From: Pelargonium cotyledonis
Lineage: Eukaryota > Streptophyta > Magnoliopsida > Geraniales > Geraniaceae
Assembly (NCBI GenBank): GCA_036897625.1
Contig: JAYMTA010000274.1
Coordinates: forward strand, 1-32,551
Reading direction: 5' to 3'
DNA length: 32,551 bases
The position numbers and the translations under genes are program-made. This document shows, piece by piece, positions 28,740 through 32,551 of this stretch (position 1 is its first letter; every line of letters starts with the position of its first letter). The notes under the pieces were generated by a model. The model was given only the letters and a program-made list of their open reading frames with translations, was not told the DNA's origin and did no database searches.

Positions 28740-31436
28740 CATTAAACAAATGCACTGGCCAGGAGGAAACCCATTATGCTTTTCGATTCAATAAAATTGT
28801 TGAAAGGACGAAGCAACGAAGTGTGAAAAAGTGGAATAGAGTCCATGTCGCGGCGGAGAGAGGTTTACACTGCGGTGTACTGGGACCTGATAGAAAATTG
28901 GATAATTAACCCTACAGTTACGTTGGGGCATGGAGTCAATTGCGTTGCAATGTCCCGATTCGTAAACAACGCAACGCTGCGGCGTAAACTTGTCTGCGCT
29001 GCGACGCCGCGTGTGCAACTTATTTCCAATTTTCAGAAATTTGGGTTTTGGGAAAAGTTTTGGGGCAATTTTGGGGGATTTGTTTTATTTCCTTAACCTA
29101 GTTTATTTAGGTCTCGAAAATAAGACTCTCCTCTATAATAATTAGAGCTCCCAACAATAATTCTCATTGTTCCGCTTTGAAGCCTTCTTCACTAAGCAAC
29201 AAGGAAACTCCATTGAAGCTCTCTTCCAGGGCCACTAGGTGCAAGGTTCCATCTTTATCACTCTTTCATTTTTAGAATCTTGTAATTTCGTAAGCATTGG
29301 TGTTGATTTTCTGAATTTTCTCTTTCAATCTCTGAAAATTTCAAAACCTTCTTCTTCTTCAACCCATCGATGTCTGGACGTTCAACAAGGAGCACGAGAA
29401 CCATGTTCTCTAACTCCGCTGATGATCCAATTGAGTTACCAGGCTTCATATTAGGAAGAGATGCCTAGGGATGTTTCACCCCTTAGGATCGGCTTTCCCA
29501 ATGTGGCCAAGGATCAAGATGATGTGCCAGTCTATGACCCACGCATCTTTGTCTCGGAATGAGCATTTAAGCTTCACGAGAAAACTCATTGCCCGTGGGG
29601 TAAAACCTATTCTGCAAAGGGGATTCTCATGGGATGAGGGAGGAGTAAGGCTCATGATGTCCCAAATTGTTGCCATGGGTTGGCCTGATTTTGCAATGCA
29701 TTACAATTCGCATGAGTCCTTAAGTGTTACACGAGATCTCTATTCAAATTTTGTCCTCAACATTGGTCAAGTCCCTCCTGTGAGAGTGGCGGTTAGAGGC
29801 AAGAATTTTAAAACTAGTGCCAAGATCATTAACAATCATCTTGGGCGACTAGACATCGTCCCCAATTCTTGTGAATTCCATTTTCTTCGTGAAGCAAAAG
29901 TTGGAATTTGGAGGAGTTGAGTGAAGTTTTTTGTGGGCCATCAGATAGAGTCACATTGAATGAAAAAGAACTTCCTAGGTTCTTGAAAAATGACTTGTGT
30001 TTTGAGACCAAACTTTGGGTAATTTTCGTGAACACTCAATTTCCCCCCACTAGTAATGTAATATGACTGAGATCTTGGGTGACCGACTTTTTATGATATT
30101 TTGTATTCTAACAAGACGTAAAGTGCATAGTGGTAGAGTTATATTTTCAGGTATGACAAGGGCCTCCAAGAGTAATCGACTATGGTACCCCGGTCTCATA
30201 AATGACATATGCAAGCAATGTGGAGTACTAGTATCAGATTGGGAATAAAAGGCCTGAGGTGCTAGCCATTAGTCGAAGAGGAATCAATTTGATTGGCATG
30301 AGATCTGGTGTGTTACTCGTGGAGGATGGCAAGGCACTTGAGAAAAGAAGAAAATTGATTGATAGAGTGATGGAGAAAAGAGAGAGGGAAGAAAAGAAGA
30401 AGAAAGTGGAGAAAAAGGAAGATGAGAAGAAGGAAGAAGTTGCATCAACTTCTAGGAATCAAGATCTTCAACTCCTAGAAGTTTTGGCAGAACTCAAGAG
30501 ATTGGAGGACAAGTTGGATAAGGTAACCACCTTGGTTTTGGCAAGAAAGCGGGTGGCATTCACTTGAAGGAGCTACTTAAGAGGACTGCAAAGAAATCCG
30601 CTCCCCATTATGAGGGCAAAGGCAAGAGGCCCCGAGAGGAACCGAGTAACGAAGATGAGAATAGTACATCGGGATGAGTGTGTCCACTCTCCTAAAGGTC
30701 TTTTAATTTTTCTAGTTTTTATTTCAGTTTTTTAGTATAGTGTGCATTAGCAACTTGTATGCCATTTAGGTAGTTTTCATGAACTTAAAGTTTGAACATT
30801 GAGGGAAATGTTTGACTTTAAATTTGGGGGGGGACCATTGCATTTGCATTACATAATTGCATATTTAGGTTTTAAAATTTTTCACCCTTTTTAGATTTTT
30901 GCATTTGCATGTACACGTTTAATTCTAGTTGGGTAGTTGTGGATATTAGGATTGTTGATATTTGGACCTTGAAGGGCATGGCTTGTTGGAAAGTTTTCTT
31001 ATTCTCAATGATATAATTGATGTTTTGTGATTGATGATTGTTTGAGTGAGGTTGATACATGTTGCATGATTCAGTTCTTATAGCATATGGATATTGATTG
31101 ACACTTATGCGCTTGTCTTTTAGGAATACCTAGGTTGTAATGATATGTTACTAAGTAAATCTATACATGCTAGTGATTTTTAGAATTGGATTGATGATCT
31201 ATGAGGCAAAATGACAAGGGAACTTGATTTGGTAGGATACGATCTAGGCTATTGTTGATTCGTTTGAGCCAAAATTGTATCTACCCGTTGCATGAATTTC
31301 ATAGTTCACCCCATTTTAGCATTTTCTTGACACCCACGTTACAAGCCTATGTGCCTTTTTGTTTCTAAGCATGCATATGTTTGATCCCTTGTGCTTTAAG
31401 TGAATGCAATGTCACTTTTTCAAGGTGGTGTTGTTA
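28740..31436 (+). mobile_element. Gypsy-associated plant transposon protein (PF20167-like) region, fossil
   Basis: The region starts with a non-coding leader that has a TATA-like CTCTATAATAATTAG (29131). Coding sequence from about 29370 to 30570 resembles the 'putative plant transposon protein' family (EHLSFTRKLIARGVKPILQ, SQIVAMGWPDFAMHYNS, IINNHLG, NVTEILGDRL, RLWYPGLINDICKQCG), ending in a Glu/Lys-rich coiled-coil-like stretch (30330-30450). It is broken at a few places. A purine tract with TTTGGGGGGGGA (30820) follows an AACATTGAGGGAAATGTTTG word (30794), as seen near the 3' end of Athila/Tat-like elements. Bases 30850-31436 resemble the long non-coding tail of such elements. LTRs are not recognised. 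The function of the protein family is unknown. Confidence 0.65.
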
Positions 31437-31465
31437 CTAGTCAACTAACTCGTACGATGCACGGG
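31437..31465 (-). mobile_element. Helitron-like 3' end (hairpin plus CTAG)
   Basis: On the minus strand CCCGTGCATCGTACGAG, an imperfect hairpin, is followed by TTAGTTGA and CTAG, then T. This is the layout of a plant Helitron 3' terminus, and the hairpin sequence matches the one at 11178. The element body would extend to higher coordinates; its 5' end is not identified. Confidence 0.5.
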
Positions 31466-31609
31466 ATTATAAATAGTAATTACTTTTAAAAAAATATTTT
31501 TGAGATTAATAAATTAAGATAATACATACGTATTTCATTTTACTATATTATTTTGCATTTTTATCTATATAAAATAGAAGGCAATGAAACGGAAAGGTCG
31601 ATACTCAAG

Positions 31610-31905
31610 TTGTGGAAGCCATGATGACACACGAAGATGTGAGTTGGTTGGCGGATTGGGGTTGGCTCAAAGTTATAATTGAATTAATTGTACATGAGGT
31701 GGCTAGTGTTATTAAGACGGGAGAGGAGGATAACAATGTTTTTGGTCTTATTATTTCATAATTCAGAGCTTAATGTGAGCTATTTAAATTAGTTGAGTTT
31801 AATTTTGTTAGACGGTTGTGAACAGTTTGCCCATGCCTTTGCTTGGTCTTTTGTTTATTTGTCAAGCGTAGTCGGTTGGATAGGTTTTTTAGTTATTGAT
31901 GTAAT
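31610..31905 (+). pseudogene. RNase H-like (RVT_3) fragment
   Basis: The plus strand reads EAMMTHEDVSWLADWGWLKV, then HEVASVIKTGEEDNNVFGLI, a stop, then CELFKLVEFNFVRRL and, after a frame change, EQFAHAFAWSFVYLSSVVGW. The order EA..WL..GW, ..E.D..EVV..I..G, ..F..I, V.F.FV.R.AN..AH..A is that of plant RVT_3 RNase H domains, found at the ends of LINEs and in stand-alone genes. Expected catalytic Asp positions are altered. It sits just inside a Helitron-like end, so capture by a Helitron is possible. Confidence 0.55.
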
Positions 31906-32040
31906 TTCAAACTTTTTTTACTGATCATTAAATTTTTGAAGGTTTTTAAAAAATAGAGAACAACAAGTATTAGAAACGAATTATTTTATACTTCAGTTGT
32001 TAATGAAATTTACATGCTTTCATTGAAATTAATTATAGAT

Positions 32041-32100
32041 AGAGCGAGTTGCTACGCTCTCACTAATTCACATGACCAATATGAGTGATATTTAAATTAA
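32041..32100. repeat. Possible fourth, diverged copy of the small MITE core
   Basis: AGAGCGAGTTGCTACGCTCT followed by CACTAATTCACATG and ATATGAGTGATATTTAAATT parallels the core GGTCGCTCCGCTCCCACC..TTCACTTGG..GGGTGAAATTTAAT. Confidence 0.35.
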
Positions 32101-32156
32101 GTTTTATAATTGAGTTGATTTAGCGTAAGCAAAAAAAGAAAAAAAGACTTGTGTTA

Positions 32157-32551
32157 TTTTTTGAGCAGAAATTAATTATATTAATCCAAACAGGATCGGT
32201 ACACGTTAAAATGAGAGGATTACATTACTGAGATAGTCAACTAGGAAATTAAAAAACTACCTAAACAAAACAACTAAGATGCATAAATAAACCTAACAAA
32301 AGTAACCCTCAAAGACATTTAAACAACTGCCTATCTTGAGAAATAAATTAAAAACTCGTTTGGTTGAGCTAGAGCCTCGGCCAACGCCTATCACTAACCG
32401 GACTTCAGAGAGAGTAAAAACCGGACCATTTAAAACCAATATCAACGTCATACAATGATCCGGACCCCACGACTTTGATCACCAACAACTCCTAGCCTCT
32501 CGGCCCCGGCGCATTCGCCGAAGCCTAAACTTCCTCAAGCCAAACTCCAAT
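32157..32551 (-). mobile_element. LINE ORF1 tail plus 3' UTR, second copy
   Basis: On the minus strand the sequence reads LEEV, stop, ASANAPGPRG, stop, which lines up with LEDDMASANWPGPMEQ at 1-121 and stops two codons before the corresponding end. About 320 bases of untranslated sequence follow and end in an A run (32162-32157). Again no ORF2 lies between the stop and the tail. Shared words after the stop include GGGTCTAGATCAT against GGGTCCGGATCATT. The 5' part lies outside the window. Confidence 0.6.

Noticed and set aside
1-32551. tRNA, rRNA, operon or bacterial-type features
   Set aside because: No tRNA-like A and B boxes with a cloverleaf, no rRNA words and no gene clusters were seen; the content is plant repeats.

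Overview
The window looks like intergenic, repeat-rich nuclear DNA of a flowering plant, most likely a eudicot. The evidence is AT-rich spacers, introns with plant-like splice sites, a degraded plant hydroxypyruvate reductase gene, a degraded mitochondrial PPR gene start, and plant-type transposable elements (copia, chromovirus and Tat/Athila-like gypsy, hAT, MULE, Tourist MITE, Helitron, L1-type LINE with a DUF4283 ORF1). The species cannot be fixed from the sequence. No gene here looks intact; every host-like gene is broken or partial.

Layout. 1-428: the tail of a LINE ORF1 and its 3' untranslated region, plus strand. 1269-3529: an HPR3-type hydroxypyruvate reductase pseudogene, minus strand. 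3770-8960: an old DUF4283/zinc-knuckle gene, minus strand, split by a 4.5 kb hAT transposon (4244-8720) with a decayed four-exon transposase. 8950-10041: an LTR-like block with a TATA box and W-box-bearing repeats. 10556-10605: a pair of motifs matching a plant snRNA promoter. 11178-11894: a Helitron-like hairpin end and one or two Tourist-like MITEs. 12783-15369: a 5'-truncated copia fossil with its 3' LTR. 15626-15906: the start of a PPR pseudogene.

16843-23330 is a nest. A LINE reverse-transcriptase-end fragment is split by a chromovirus gypsy fossil (16919-23145, minus strand), and the 3' LTR of that fossil is split by a 1.3 kb MULE (17169-18485) with a perfect 9-base target duplication and a GC-rich gene-like core. 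23417-25740 is a second gypsy fossil (LTR plus gag region). 26200-28131 holds several short repeat families, including a small MITE present in up to four copies. 28136-31436 strings together a MuDR transposase fragment, a gypsy protease fragment and a plant-transposon-protein (PF20167-like) region that ends in a purine-rich tract. 31437 onward starts with a Helitron-like end and contains a decayed RNase H fragment. 32157-32551 is a second copy of the ORF1-tail-plus-UTR found at base 1, in opposite orientation.

The genes do not work together as a pathway; the window is a record of layered insertions. I found no convincing new biological system. The best leads are the two ORF1-tail/UTR copies that lack ORF2, the MULE with a GC-rich cargo, the W-box repeat array in an LTR-like promoter, the snRNA-type promoter without an snRNA, and the small MITE family.
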